Below are positions 1 through 7,700 of a stretch of DNA of 11,340 nucleotides, one piece after another (positions within the stretch are counted from its first letter, which is position 1; each line of letters starts with the position of its first letter). The notes under the pieces were generated by a model, which was not told where the DNA came from, did not search any database, and saw only the letters and a program-made list of their open reading frames with translations. The stretch comes from DASZKW01 sp035552775 (GTDB taxonomy: Bacteria > Actinomycetota > Acidimicrobiia > Acidimicrobiales > Palsa-688), in the NCBI GenBank assembly GCA_035552775.1, contig DASZKW010000076.1:1-11340 (forward strand), written 5' to 3'. Made by a program: the position numbers and the translations under genes.

Positions 1-111
1 GGCGGTGGCCACCTCGTAGTCGTCCATCTCGAAGTTGACGCGCAGCAGCTGGACGATGACCGCGTCGTCGTCGATCACCAGGACCCGCCTCGCCGTCGAC
101 CGCTGGATCAC
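1..111 (-). CDS. Response regulator, N-terminal part (runs off the window)
   Basis: The reverse strand reads from a GTG at 111 into VIQRSTARRVLVIDDDAV and on through IVQLLRVNFEMDDYEVATA before the window ends. This is the first beta strand, the acidic DDD pocket and first helix of a CheY-like receiver domain, so the protein should be phosphorylated on a downstream Asp that lies outside the window. The output domain is not visible, so its role as transcription factor or other regulator cannot be told. No in-frame ATG was found just upstream, so GTG at 111 is the chosen start. It lies outside the mobile element, in the chromosomal left flank, and is divergent from the tRNA gene. Confidence 0.85.
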   Translation of the reverse strand, partial: MIQRSTARRVLVIDDDAVIVQLLRVNFEMDDYEVATA

Positions 112-464
112 GCACCCAATGTAGGCGACGCATCGGAGACGACCGGCTGGGTTCCGCCGTGGCGCCGGCGTGAGCCGGGGCCGCCGGCGTCAGCGTCGGG
201 GCCCCTCGCCTTGACTCCGACGTGAACCGTTCGTGCCGGGACGAACCCGGTTGGGCACCGAACGCGCCACCAGACGCAACTATCGGTTCACAACGCTGAG
301 AGCATCGACACGTTCGGTTCATTCCATCGGCCACGACCGCATCCCCTGGCCCGGACCGCCTCCCAGCGGCCCCCAGCCCCGACCGCGCCGCGGACAACAT
401 CCCCGGCGGCGCTGGGCCCGACCCCGGACTGCGCCCCGAACGGGAATCCGCCCGGGCCCCCGGC
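112..464. other. Non-coding chromosomal flank upstream of the tRNA
   Basis: This stretch of about 350 bases between the response regulator start and the tRNA leader shows no recognisable gene. The open frames crossing it are rich in Arg and Pro, have no domain and no convincing ribosome binding site, and read as GC-rich chance frames. It should hold the promoter of the response regulator, but I could not identify one with confidence. Confidence 0.5.
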
Positions 465-491
465 TAAGGTGACGGCCTGGCAGCCCAGGCC
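465..491 (+). promoter_or_regulatory. tRNA leader: possible -10 box and a perfect hairpin
   Basis: TAAGGT at 465-470 fits an actinobacterial -10 box and would start transcription about 35 nt before the tRNA; no good -35 hexamer is visible. It is followed at once by a perfect hairpin, GGCCTGG (474-480), loop CAGC, CCAGGCC (485-491). The hairpin would sit at the 5' end of the pre-tRNA and could affect processing. The assignment is inference from position. Confidence 0.35.
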
Positions 492-511
492 AGCTGCCCC
501 GCAGGACAAGG

Positions 512-586
512 GCCCTCGTAGCTCAGGGGATAGAGCACCGGCCTCCGGAGCCGGGCGCGCAGGTTCGAATCCTGCCGGGGGCACCA
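512..586 (+). tRNA. tRNA-Arg (anticodon CCG)
   Basis: A complete cloverleaf can be folded: acceptor GCCCTCG (512-518) with CGGGGGC (576-582, one G-U pair), D-stem GCTC/GAGC, anticodon stem CCGGC (538-542) with GCCGG (550-554), loop CTCCGGA with anticodon CCG at 545-547, and T-arm GCAGG-TTCGAAT-CCTGC (559-575). The discriminator is A583 and CCA is encoded at 584-586. The tRNA decodes CGG codons. The 3' part from 528 to 584 is repeated at 11204-11260, showing that this gene is the insertion target. As inserted, its 3' half is probably supplied by the element, so the intact gene would be a chromosome-element hybrid. Confidence 0.97.
528..584 (+). repeat. Left attachment site (attL), 57-bp direct repeat
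   Basis: This segment, from the D-loop to the first C of the CCA end, matches 11204-11260 at 56 of 57 positions. The single difference is C556 here against T11232 there, in the tRNA variable loop. Left of 528 the tRNA 5' half continues; at the other copy the preceding sequence is unrelated, so this is the side with the restored tRNA. Tyrosine recombinases often cross over at the anticodon stem-loop (538-554). If so here, everything from there to 586 is element-derived. Confidence 0.93.
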
Positions 587-620
587 GCCCGAAGCAGGCC
601 CTGAGCAGCGAAAACTCCCC

Positions 621-664
621 GGTCAGGGCTTCGGTGGTTTCACCGGCTCGGACCGCTCCTGACC
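621..664 (+). other. Nested hairpin just inside the left end
   Basis: GGTCAGG (621-627) pairs with CCTGACC (658-664). Inside it CGGTG (632-636) pairs with CACCG (641-645) around a GTTT loop. It lies 35 bases after the tRNA and could stop tRNA transcription, although no U-run follows, or be part of the integrase attachment region. Confidence 0.35.
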
Positions 665-681
665 CCCATTTGCCGGTCTTT

Positions 682-703
682 GGGGGAGGAGCGGGGGAGG
701 AAC
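682..703 (+). repeat. Tandem 11-bp repeats, candidate integrase arm sites (left)
   Basis: Two copies abut: GGGGGAGGAGC (682-692) and GGGGGAGGAAC (693-703), differing at one base. A matching tandem pair in the same orientation lies inside the right end at 11137-11158. Paired short repeats on both sides of the core are typical of arm-type binding sites for the N-terminal domain of tyrosine integrases. A similar single GGGGGAGGGAG occurs at 913-923 in the decayed gene, so part of the signal may come from G-rich composition. Confidence 0.5.
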
Positions 704-738
704 AAGAGGTTGCCTGGCTCTGAATCTGACCGACCGCT

Positions 739-1224
739 TCGGACGGCCTTGCCCGGTCGCCAGACGGCAGCAGTTACTGGCCGGTCGCCAAGGACGGCGG
801 CCTGTTCAGCTTCAAAGTTGGGTACCACGCCCCGATGGGCGGCCTCCAGTTGGTGGCGCCCGTGTCTGCATGGCCGTGGCTCCGGGCGGGAACGGCTACT
901 GGCGCTGGTGGCGGGGGAGGGAGAGGGTCTCACGTCCGCCCTCGACGGCTTCTTCGGGTCCGAGGGTGGCAAGCGGCTCAACAAGCCGGTGATCGGGATG
1001 GCCTCCACCAGCGGCTGGAACGGCTACTGGCTGGTGGCGTCGGACGGCGGTGTCTTCACATTCGGCGACGCGCTGTTCTATGGGTCGCTCGGCGGCAACC
1101 CGCTCGTCAGCCCGATCGTCGACCTGTCGCCCACGCCCGGCCAGCGGCGGCTACTACCTCGTTTGGTGTCATCGGCACCGTCTACCCCTTCGGTCCAGGC
1201 GCCCAGTCGTTCGGGAGCGCCTGA
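739..1224 (+). pseudogene. Decayed GYWLVASDGG-repeat surface protein fragment
   Basis: Reading across frames reconstructs repeats of the actinobacterial type GYWLVASDGGIFSFGDA. Frame 1 gives SDGLARSPDGSSYWPVAKDGG and then MGGLQLVAPV (to about 866). Frame 3 gives CMAVAPGGNGYW (to about 902). Frame 2 gives LVAGEGEGL, NKPVIGMAS, GYWLVASDGGVFTFGDALFY and GSLGGNPLVSPIVDLSPTPG (to about 1141). Frame 3 gives SGGYYLV. Frame 1 then gives GVIGTVYPFGPGAQSFGSA and a stop at 1224. At least four frame changes are needed in under 500 bases and no start is left, so it cannot make the protein. Proteins with these repeats are usually large and secreted or cell-surface linked, with function poorly known. It lies between the left end and the 3' end of the DUF4157 gene, as debris of an earlier insertion or deletion. 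Confidence 0.8.
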
Positions 1225-1313
1225 CGCCAGCCGAGGTCAGAACCGGTAGCGGCGGCTGAAATGGGCCTTGCCCGGCGAGCCGGTCCCGGCCTGATCGGAC
1301 GACGCTCCTTTGG

Positions 1314-4280
1314 TCAGAACAGCTCGCCCTCGTGGGGCAGCAGCGTCCCGGCGTTGGTCGGGGTCTTGGCCAGCGCCGTCCGGGAGGCGACCGAGTTGCG
1401 GGCGTCGGCCCACGGCAAGGAGGCGAACAGCGCCATCAGAGACGGCTTGAGCCTGGTGAGCCACTGGTCGAGCGGCAGCTCCTTGCCGGCGTCGGGTGCC
1501 GGTACCTGGATCTGGTTCTCGCCGAACCACCCGGGGACGGTGATGGTGCTCGGCGTGACGGCGCGCTTCGGCAACCGGCGCCAGATCTCGTCGGTGCGGG
1601 CCTGGTAGTTAGTCCCCCCCGCCACCCGGCCGGCGATGTCGTCCTGCGACGCCCGGGAGGTGCCGGCGGCGAACTTTACGCCCTTGGCCGACTGGGCATC
1701 GAGGAGGGCATAGTCGCCGTATATCTTGTAGAGGTCATCGTGCTCGTCATCGCGCACCATGAGCCCGTTCTTGCAGAAGTAGTCGTGGAGGATCTTGGAG
1801 CCCATCTGGACGGTGGAGGAGTAGAGCCACTCCTCGTAGTTGCCCATCAGCATGGTCTGGACCGGGTTTGCCGCCTGGCCCGGCTGCACGGGTTGGTTGT
1901 TCTTCTCGGCGTCGAGGAGCTTGGCCCTGATCGTCGGGGCCAGGTTCAGCCGGTAGGTGGTCTTGCCGCCGAAGAGCCGCGACGACGTGGTGGTGGTGAC
2001 CAGCCCGGCCCCGACGAGCTGGGTGAGCGAGGTCTGGGTGTCCTGGGCGGAGAGCCCGGAGATCCGGGCCAGGTCGGCCACCTGGAGGGCTTGCTCGTGG
2101 GCCGCTTCGGGGTTGTCGCCCTCCTCGGTGGGCACCGGCACCGGTCGGGGGTTGGTGATCCAGGCCTGCAGCAGCGGCGTGATCCCCGGAGCGGTTAACG
2201 ACGACGGGACCTGCAATCCGGACGCGGCGAACATCGCCGCCCGGCCGCCCCCCTCGCCGATGTTCGCCACCGCCTGGGGGTCGTTGGTCCTGCCCCTGGC
2301 ACCGCCCTGGCCGTACAGCTGCGATCCGCCGAGGCCGGGCTGCGCAGTGGCCGACATGGTGAGGTTGCGGGTCGCCTCGTTGCCCGACGCCCCCAGCACC
2401 TTCCAGTTGTCCTTCATGAACTCGGTCCACCACTGCATGACCAGGGTCTTGTTCATCAGGTGCCCGGCTGCGAACGAGTCCTGCAGGTAGTGGTCGCCAA
2501 AGCCGTTCTCGACGAAGGCTTCGTTCTCCTTCTCTGCTGCCAGCTTCTCCTTGTCGTCGGCCGCCTTGAGCATCCCCGGCTGGTCGTCCTCGCTGGCGGT
2601 GTTGGCCTTCGCCTTCAGCGCCTCGGCCTCCTGGCGCAGGGTGTGGGCCTCGGTGGCCAGGCCGAGGGCCTTCAGGTGGTAGGTCCGCCACGAGTCCCAG
2701 CTGAACGGGGCGAAGTGGCAAGCGTTGCGGGCCAGGGACCCCCAGGCGCCGCCAGTCTTGCGGGCCGCCATGCCGGCGTCCACATCGACCGGGACGCTCG
2801 CTCCCTTCATGCCGCCGAAGTACGAGCCGAGGGCGGCCTTGGGCCGGCCCAGGTCGGCGAGGGCGAAGCCGGTCTGCGAGCCGGCGAATTCCTGGTGGTT
2901 GAGCCGGTCCTGGCGGTTGTACTGGTCGGCTCCGTGCTGCTGGGCCTGGGCCGTCTTGTCCTCGGGCTGCAGCGGTTCGCCCCGGTAGAACTCCTGGCGC
3001 TCCTTGACCGTGTAGGTGTCGCCGTCGCTGTCGACCTTGGTGACCTCGACCTCTTTGATCACGTAGTCCCGCTCGGTCAGCTCGAGCAGGAACTTCCCGA
3101 GCCAGTCGTAGTACTCTTGGCGCAGCGTCTGCAGGACCTCCGTCATGTGCTCGGCCGAGATGGAGCGCAGGTCGGTGGTGTTGCCGAAGTAGTCCGGCAG
3201 GGTGTTTAGCTCCCCGTATGTGCCGATGGCGGACCCACCCTGGTGGCTGTCGACCTTGACGATCCGCACGCCTGACGCGGCGTCCACGCCCGTCGTCTGC
3301 GGCATCTGGGACTGCCAGCGGCGGAGGCGATCTCGCTCGACCTGGAGGAGGTGGATGGCGTCGCGGATGACCCCGCCCGGATCCTTGCGGTCGTCGAGGG
3401 TGAAAGCCCCGCCGCGCTGCTGCTTCAGGTTGGCGTACAGCTCCCTGGCGTTGGCGAGCCCCTCCAGCTTGTCAGGCGGGACCTCGCCGAGGGCCAAGTG
3501 CTCGTCGGAGGCGTGGCGTTGCACGCGGAGCCCGCCGGTCTGACCGGCCGGGCCCTGCTGGATGGTGTGGGTCAGCTCGTGGGCCATCAGCTCCTGACCG
3601 GTCGCCGTCGTCGTGTCGGGGAGGGCGTCGCGGAAGAAGATGTCGTGGCCGACGGTGAAGGCGGTGGCGTGGACCCGCTCGTTCAGCTCGGTGGCGGCCG
3701 GCCCCGAGTGCACCCGGACGCCGGAGAGGTCGGCGCCGCCGAAGGCGGCTTCGAAGCTCGCTCGGGTGGGGGCACCGAGGACCGCACCCCCGCCGCGCGC
3801 CTGCCGGATGGCCGCGTCGGTGCCGGCCTCCAGCGGCGTGCCGCCCCGCCCCGCCACCGGAGTCGCTCGTCGACGGAGCGCCGGTCCGCCTCCGCCCCGC
3901 CCGGTCTCGACGGTCGTCGGCTCTCCGGCCGGCGCCGCCCGCAGGGCGGACACCACCTGGCCGGCGACCCGATCCGCCTCTCGCTCGTGAGGGTCGTCCA
4001 CCTGGCCGACCAGCAGGCGGGCTTGGCCCACGAGCCCACCAGCGTCACGAACCCCGGCCCCGCTCTCCGTCGCCGGCGCCCTGCCGCCGATCATGGAGGC
4101 CACGGCTGCGTTGCCGGCCAGCCGCTGAAGGCCGAGCAACGACTCGAAGCGGCCCGTGGCGACGCCGCCCGGCGCCGACGCCATCACGGTGCGCACCGAC
4201 TGCGGCGTTCGGGCAGCCGGCCGGGCCCGCTGGGTCTCCGCACCCGCCTGATCGAGGCACCGCCCCCGCAGCTGTTGCAC
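1314..4280 (-). CDS. DUF4157/eCIS_core protein with phospholipase C-like zinc motif
   Basis: This 988-residue protein is a large cargo gene. An N-terminal motif SLLGLQRLAGNAAVASMIGG (about 47-66), common in DUF4157 proteins, is followed by an eCIS_core (DUF4157) domain at about 170-245 with FGGADLSGVRVHSG and the zincin motif HELTH (234-238). DUF4157 proteins are known as cargo or effectors of extracellular contractile injection systems (eCIS). The rest has no clear family, but CHFAPFSWDSWRTYH (521-535) and DHYLQDSFAAGH (596-607) are notable: H597-x3-D601-x5-H607 has the spacing of the zinc ligands of phospholipase C/P1 nuclease folds. An Ala/Glu/Lys-rich helical stretch lies at 540-590 and a winged-helix-like segment at about 730-778. 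No signal peptide or membrane segment is seen. The start is the GTG at 4280, preceded by GGAGG (4293-4289), rather than the longest frame from 4478, which would begin upstream of the candidate promoter. The activity is inferred and untested. Confidence 0.85.
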   Translation of the reverse strand: MQQLRGRCLDQAGAETQRARPAARTPQSVRTVMASAPGGVATGRFESLLGLQRLAGNAAVASMIGGRAPATESGAGVRDAGGLVGQARLLVGQVDDPHEREADRVAGQVVSALRAAPAGEPTTVETGRGGGGPALRRRATPVAGRGGTPLEAGTDAAIRQARGGGAVLGAPTRASFEAAFGGADLSGVRVHSGPAATELNERVHATAFTVGHDIFFRDALPDTTTATGQELMAHELTHTIQQGPAGQTGGLRVQRHASDEHLALGEVPPDKLEGLANARELYANLKQQRGGAFTLDDRKDPGGVIRDAIHLLQVERDRLRRWQSQMPQTTGVDAASGVRIVKVDSHQGGSAIGTYGELNTLPDYFGNTTDLRSISAEHMTEVLQTLRQEYYDWLGKFLLELTERDYVIKEVEVTKVDSDGDTYTVKERQEFYRGEPLQPEDKTAQAQQHGADQYNRQDRLNHQEFAGSQTGFALADLGRPKAALGSYFGGMKGASVPVDVDAGMAARKTGGAWGSLARNACHFAPFSWDSWRTYHLKALGLATEAHTLRQEAEALKAKANTASEDDQPGMLKAADDKEKLAAEKENEAFVENGFGDHYLQDSFAAGHLMNKTLVMQWWTEFMKDNWKVLGASGNEATRNLTMSATAQPGLGGSQLYGQGGARGRTNDPQAVANIGEGGGRAAMFAASGLQVPSSLTAPGITPLLQAWITNPRPVPVPTEEGDNPEAAHEQALQVADLARISGLSAQDTQTSLTQLVGAGLVTTTTSSRLFGGKTTYRLNLAPTIRAKLLDAEKNNQPVQPGQAANPVQTMLMGNYEEWLYSSTVQMGSKILHDYFCKNGLMVRDDEHDDLYKIYGDYALLDAQSAKGVKFAAGTSRASQDDIAGRVAGGTNYQARTDEIWRRLPKRAVTPSTITVPGWFGENQIQVPAPDAGKELPLDQWLTRLKPSLMALFASLPWADARNSVASRTALAKTPTNAGTLLPHEGELF

Positions 4281-4288
4281 CTGGCCCC

Positions 4289-4396
4289 CCTCCGTCACGC
4301 GTCGATGAGACTGGGCTCGACCAACTCCTGTCCGGCTCGACGAGCCAGCGTGGTCCTCCCCAATCAGATCATAACGCTCGAATGCCGCGGCGGCAA
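4289..4396 (-). promoter_or_regulatory. Promoter, operator-like palindrome and RBS of the eCIS_core gene
   Basis: On the minus strand, TTGCCG (4396-4391), a 17-nt spacer and TATGAT (4373-4368) form a good housekeeping-type promoter. The predicted transcript start is near 4361, about 80 nt before the GTG at 4280. The leader contains GGCTCG-A-CGAGCC (4334-4346), a 13-nt palindrome that could be an operator, and ends with the ribosome binding site GGAGG at 4293-4289. This suggests the cargo gene is transcribed independently of the relaxase gene upstream. Confidence 0.55.
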
Positions 4397-4719
4397 CCTC
4401 TCTGGCTCGGCTGGCTGGGCACCGACCATCGGCGGCGCCAGCGGTCAGGAGGCGATGCGCCGGGCCAGCCTGCTGCACTCGTTCCTCGCTCGGTCATCGG
4501 GGCTGCCCCACCCGGTCCGTCCCGTGTCGCAGTTGAGGAACGCTGACCGGGCACTCGAGCACTCCGCTGACCAGAAGCCTTACGGGGTGTCCCGCAGGCC
4601 GCCCGGCGGGAGTGCCCGCACGGGTGCCCTCTTCGACAGCCGCGTTGGCCTGCCAGCCGACCGGCGTGTGGCCGTGGGCTGGCTGTCGGGGAGCTTCCTC
4701 GGCCCATGCCCCTCCAGCC
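4397..4719. other. Non-coding stretch between relaxase and cargo genes, with inverted repeats
   Basis: No gene is recognisable here; the frames crossing it are low-complexity GC-rich shadows. Two overlapping hairpins can form: CGACAGCC (4634-4641) with GGCTGTCG (4681-4688), and GCCAGCC (4652-4658) with GGCTGGC (4677-4683). They share 4681-4683 and so exclude each other. They lie 32 bases past the relaxase stop codon and may act in its termination or mRNA stability, though there is no U-run. Confidence 0.4.
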
Positions 4720-7700
4720 TCAGATGTCTGGCCCTGCTTCGATCTCGGGGTGTTCGTGGATGAGGTTGGGTGCGGTGCTCGGGCCGGGATGGTGGAGGGC
4801 CGTGGCCCGGTTGGGGGCGCCGAGGCGGTCGAGATGGTTGCGGTGGGTGTCGAGACGCCGGGCCAGTTGCCTGGCGTGGCGTTGGTGTTCGAAGCCGGCC
4901 TCGATGACGGCCTGAGCTGCCAGGCTGCGACGCTGGTCTCGGGCCGAGAGCTGCTCGGCCGTTGATTCGAGGCGCTCGATCTGACCGTCGAGGCGGGCGG
5001 CCTCGGGCTTGACATCTATTTCCCAGCGCTGACCGGCATCGGTGCCGTCTGCTTGCAGGGCGCTGACCTGTTTGGCAGCGTCACGACGGTCACGCCGGCT
5101 GCCGCCATGGGCAGCGGTCCAGCGGGCGGCGGACAGCGCCTGGCGGGCCTGGGCCATGTCGGCGACGGCCCGCCCGGCGTCGGTGCCGACGTAGACGCCC
5201 GTGCCGGTGTCCAGGTCCGTGCGGTCCTGGCGTGCCCGGTCCAAGGCGGCCTGGGCGTCGGCCAGCTCGGCGCAGCGAGGCGGCGAGGCGACTTGGGTGG
5301 CGGCGTTGCCGGCCAGGGCCTCCCGGGCGTAGATGAGCGCCACCACGCGGGCCCTGTCACCTTCCGCCAGGTGGGGACCGGTATCGGATGCGGCAGGCAG
5401 GCCCGTGTCCGACACCCACACCGGGGTGCGCCGGCTCCCCCAGTCTCGGCGCAGGTCCTCGCACGCTTGGTCGGGGTCGTCGGCCACGGTCCAGACATGG
5501 GTGGTCTGGCGGGCTCGGCTCATGGCCACATAGGCCAGTTCGCGGCCTCCGCCGTCGGCGAAGAGGTGCGCCCGGTCGACGGTCTCGCCCTGGGCCCGGT
5601 GGACGGTGGTGGCGTAACCGTAGCCGAGCCGGTCGGCGCCGGCGTCTTCACCGGCGAGGCGGACCTGGCGCCCGTCGGTCGTCCGGAGGGTAAGCGCGCC
5701 GACGGCAGGATCGACGGCCACGACGACGGCCCGCTGGGAGGTGACCAGCGACCGGTCCAGATCGGGGGCGAGAGCGACCACGTGATCGCCGGCCCGGTAG
5801 GCGGTACCGCCCGGACAGACCAGCTCGGGACCCGACAGGCGCCCGGAGTCAGCCATCCAGAACCGGGCTCGGACGTTGAGCTCGGCCACGTTGGCCCGCC
5901 GCCACGCATATAGGCCGACCGCCGCCCCGCCGGCGGTGTCGGTCGCCCAGGCGTCCACCGCCGCCTGGACGGCGTCTGCTCGGTCCTCGGTGTGGATGCG
6001 CCCCGCCCTCCGGTACCAGGCCAGCGCCTCGCTCACGTCGCGGTCCCGCAGCTCGCCCAGCGCGGTCCGCTCGTCAGGGTCGGCCTGGCGGCGGTTCTGC
6101 GTGAGGCGGTGCAGAGCGTCGGGGTGGCGGCCGATGAGGGCGGCCAGGGCGCCGCCTGGGCCGACGGGGCCGAGCTGGTGGTCGTCGCCCACGAGGACCA
6201 GCTTCGCCCCGGCTGCTTCCACGTGGGCGGTGAGGCGGAGCAGTGAGGTGTCGTCGGTGCTGCCAGCCTCGTCCAAGATGATCACGGTGCGCTCGTCCAG
6301 GGCGAGGCGGTGGTGGTCGAGGCGCCAGGTCAGGCTGGCCAGGGTGCGGGACTCGCCAATGCGGGCCTCGGCGCCCAGGGTCCGGGCCGCCTGCCCGGAC
6401 GTGGCGGTGCCGACCACCCGGTGCCCGGAGGATTCGAAGGCGGACGCCACCACGGCCAGCATGGTCGTCTTGCCCGCCCCGGCCACCCCGACCACGATCT
6501 CCCCGCCCCGCCCGGACGTGGCGATCGCTAGTGCGGCGGATCGCTGCTCTGCGGACAGGGAGCCGCCGAGGGAGGCCTCGGCGTCGGCGATGGCCGCCTC
6601 GACCGTCTCCGTGGGTGCGGCTGGACCATCCTGCCGGGTGACTTGCCGGTCGATGCCGGCGGCGATGGCGGACTCGGTGGCCAGGGTCGAGGCCAGGGCA
6701 TGCACCCGTTCCCGGGCGCCGGTCACCCCGACCAGGGGGATCACGTCGGGGTCGGCCAGGACCCGGTCGGCTATCGCCTCCACCATGGCCGGGCGCTGGC
6801 CGAACAGGAGGGGAGCAAGCTCCACGATTACCTGCCGGCGGGAGAACACCTTGCGCCGAGCCAGCTCCCCGCCCCCATCGGTGACCGTGGCGACCAGCCG
6901 GCGCAGGTCCTGGAGACGGAGGCGGGGCACTGGCCGGCGTCGGGCGGCGGCCTGGCCGATGGAGGCGGCTAGGCGCTCGACCGGCCAATCCACCGCCGCC
7001 AGCTCGGCCCGCCAGCGGCCCAGCAGCTCGCCCTCGCCCTGGTGGTCCTTGGCCGCCCGGGTGGCGCGGGCCGCCACCCCACGGGCCCGGTGCGAGTCCT
7101 GGCCGCGCCGCTTGCACTCGGCGTCGATCTCCGCCGCCCGCTTGGAGTGCACCTGGCACACCTCGTCGGGCACCCCGGCCACCCGCCAGTGCCGCAGTTT
7201 GCCCGAGGGCCCTCGGTCGGGCTCGATCCCGTAGCCCAGCTCCATGGCCTGGCGGGCGGCCGCCACCCGGCCCACCATCGTCGCTGCGTGCAGATGCTCC
7301 CGCCACAGGGTGGTGTCCGCCGCCTTCCACCCGCCGAGGGCGTCGAGCATCTCGATCACGTTGGCGATCAACACGTGATCATGCGGGCAGGGATCACCGG
7401 CCCGCGAGGTGGCGTGACGGGTGTGGGCGTACGCCAGCCCCGAGGTCGCCGTCGGTGTGCCCGCCCGGCCCCGCCGGCCGCCCACCTGGCCGACCACTCG
7501 GTCCAGGTAGTCGAGGGTGGCGTCGCGCTCGGCGTCCATGATCTGGTGCATGTCCTCCGCCCGGCCGATAACCCCCAGCTCGGCCACGCTCTTGTGCGCC
7601 GAGATCACCAGCTCCATGCCCGGACGACGGGTGCAAGCCAACCGGCCCCCGGTCCCGGGATGGCGAGCCCCGCCCGGGCCGAACACCGCCTCATACGCCT

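Noticed and set aside
288..584. Reverse-strand open frame over the tRNA (AGFEPARPAPEAG)
   Set aside because: Antisense tRNA translation in a GC-rich chance frame.
913..923. GGGGGAGGGAG, a further copy of the candidate arm repeat
   Set aside because: Single, not tandem, and in the decayed gene where the same bases belong to the reconstructed repeat protein; kept only as a caution on G-rich chance matches.
1272..1290. Overlapping CCGGC/GCCGG inverted repeats after the eCIS_core stop
   Set aside because: Stems of 5 bp with 2-base loops and no U-run; too weak to call a terminator.
3351..4763. Long plus-strand open frame of 470 codons
   Set aside because: Lies opposite the eCIS_core gene, with low-complexity Gly/Arg/Val-rich sequence and no domain; shadow of the real gene.
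6074..7330. Minus-strand 418-codon frame, Gly/Arg/Pro-rich
   Set aside because: Out-of-frame overlap with the relaxase-helicase, whose motifs are all in the other frame.
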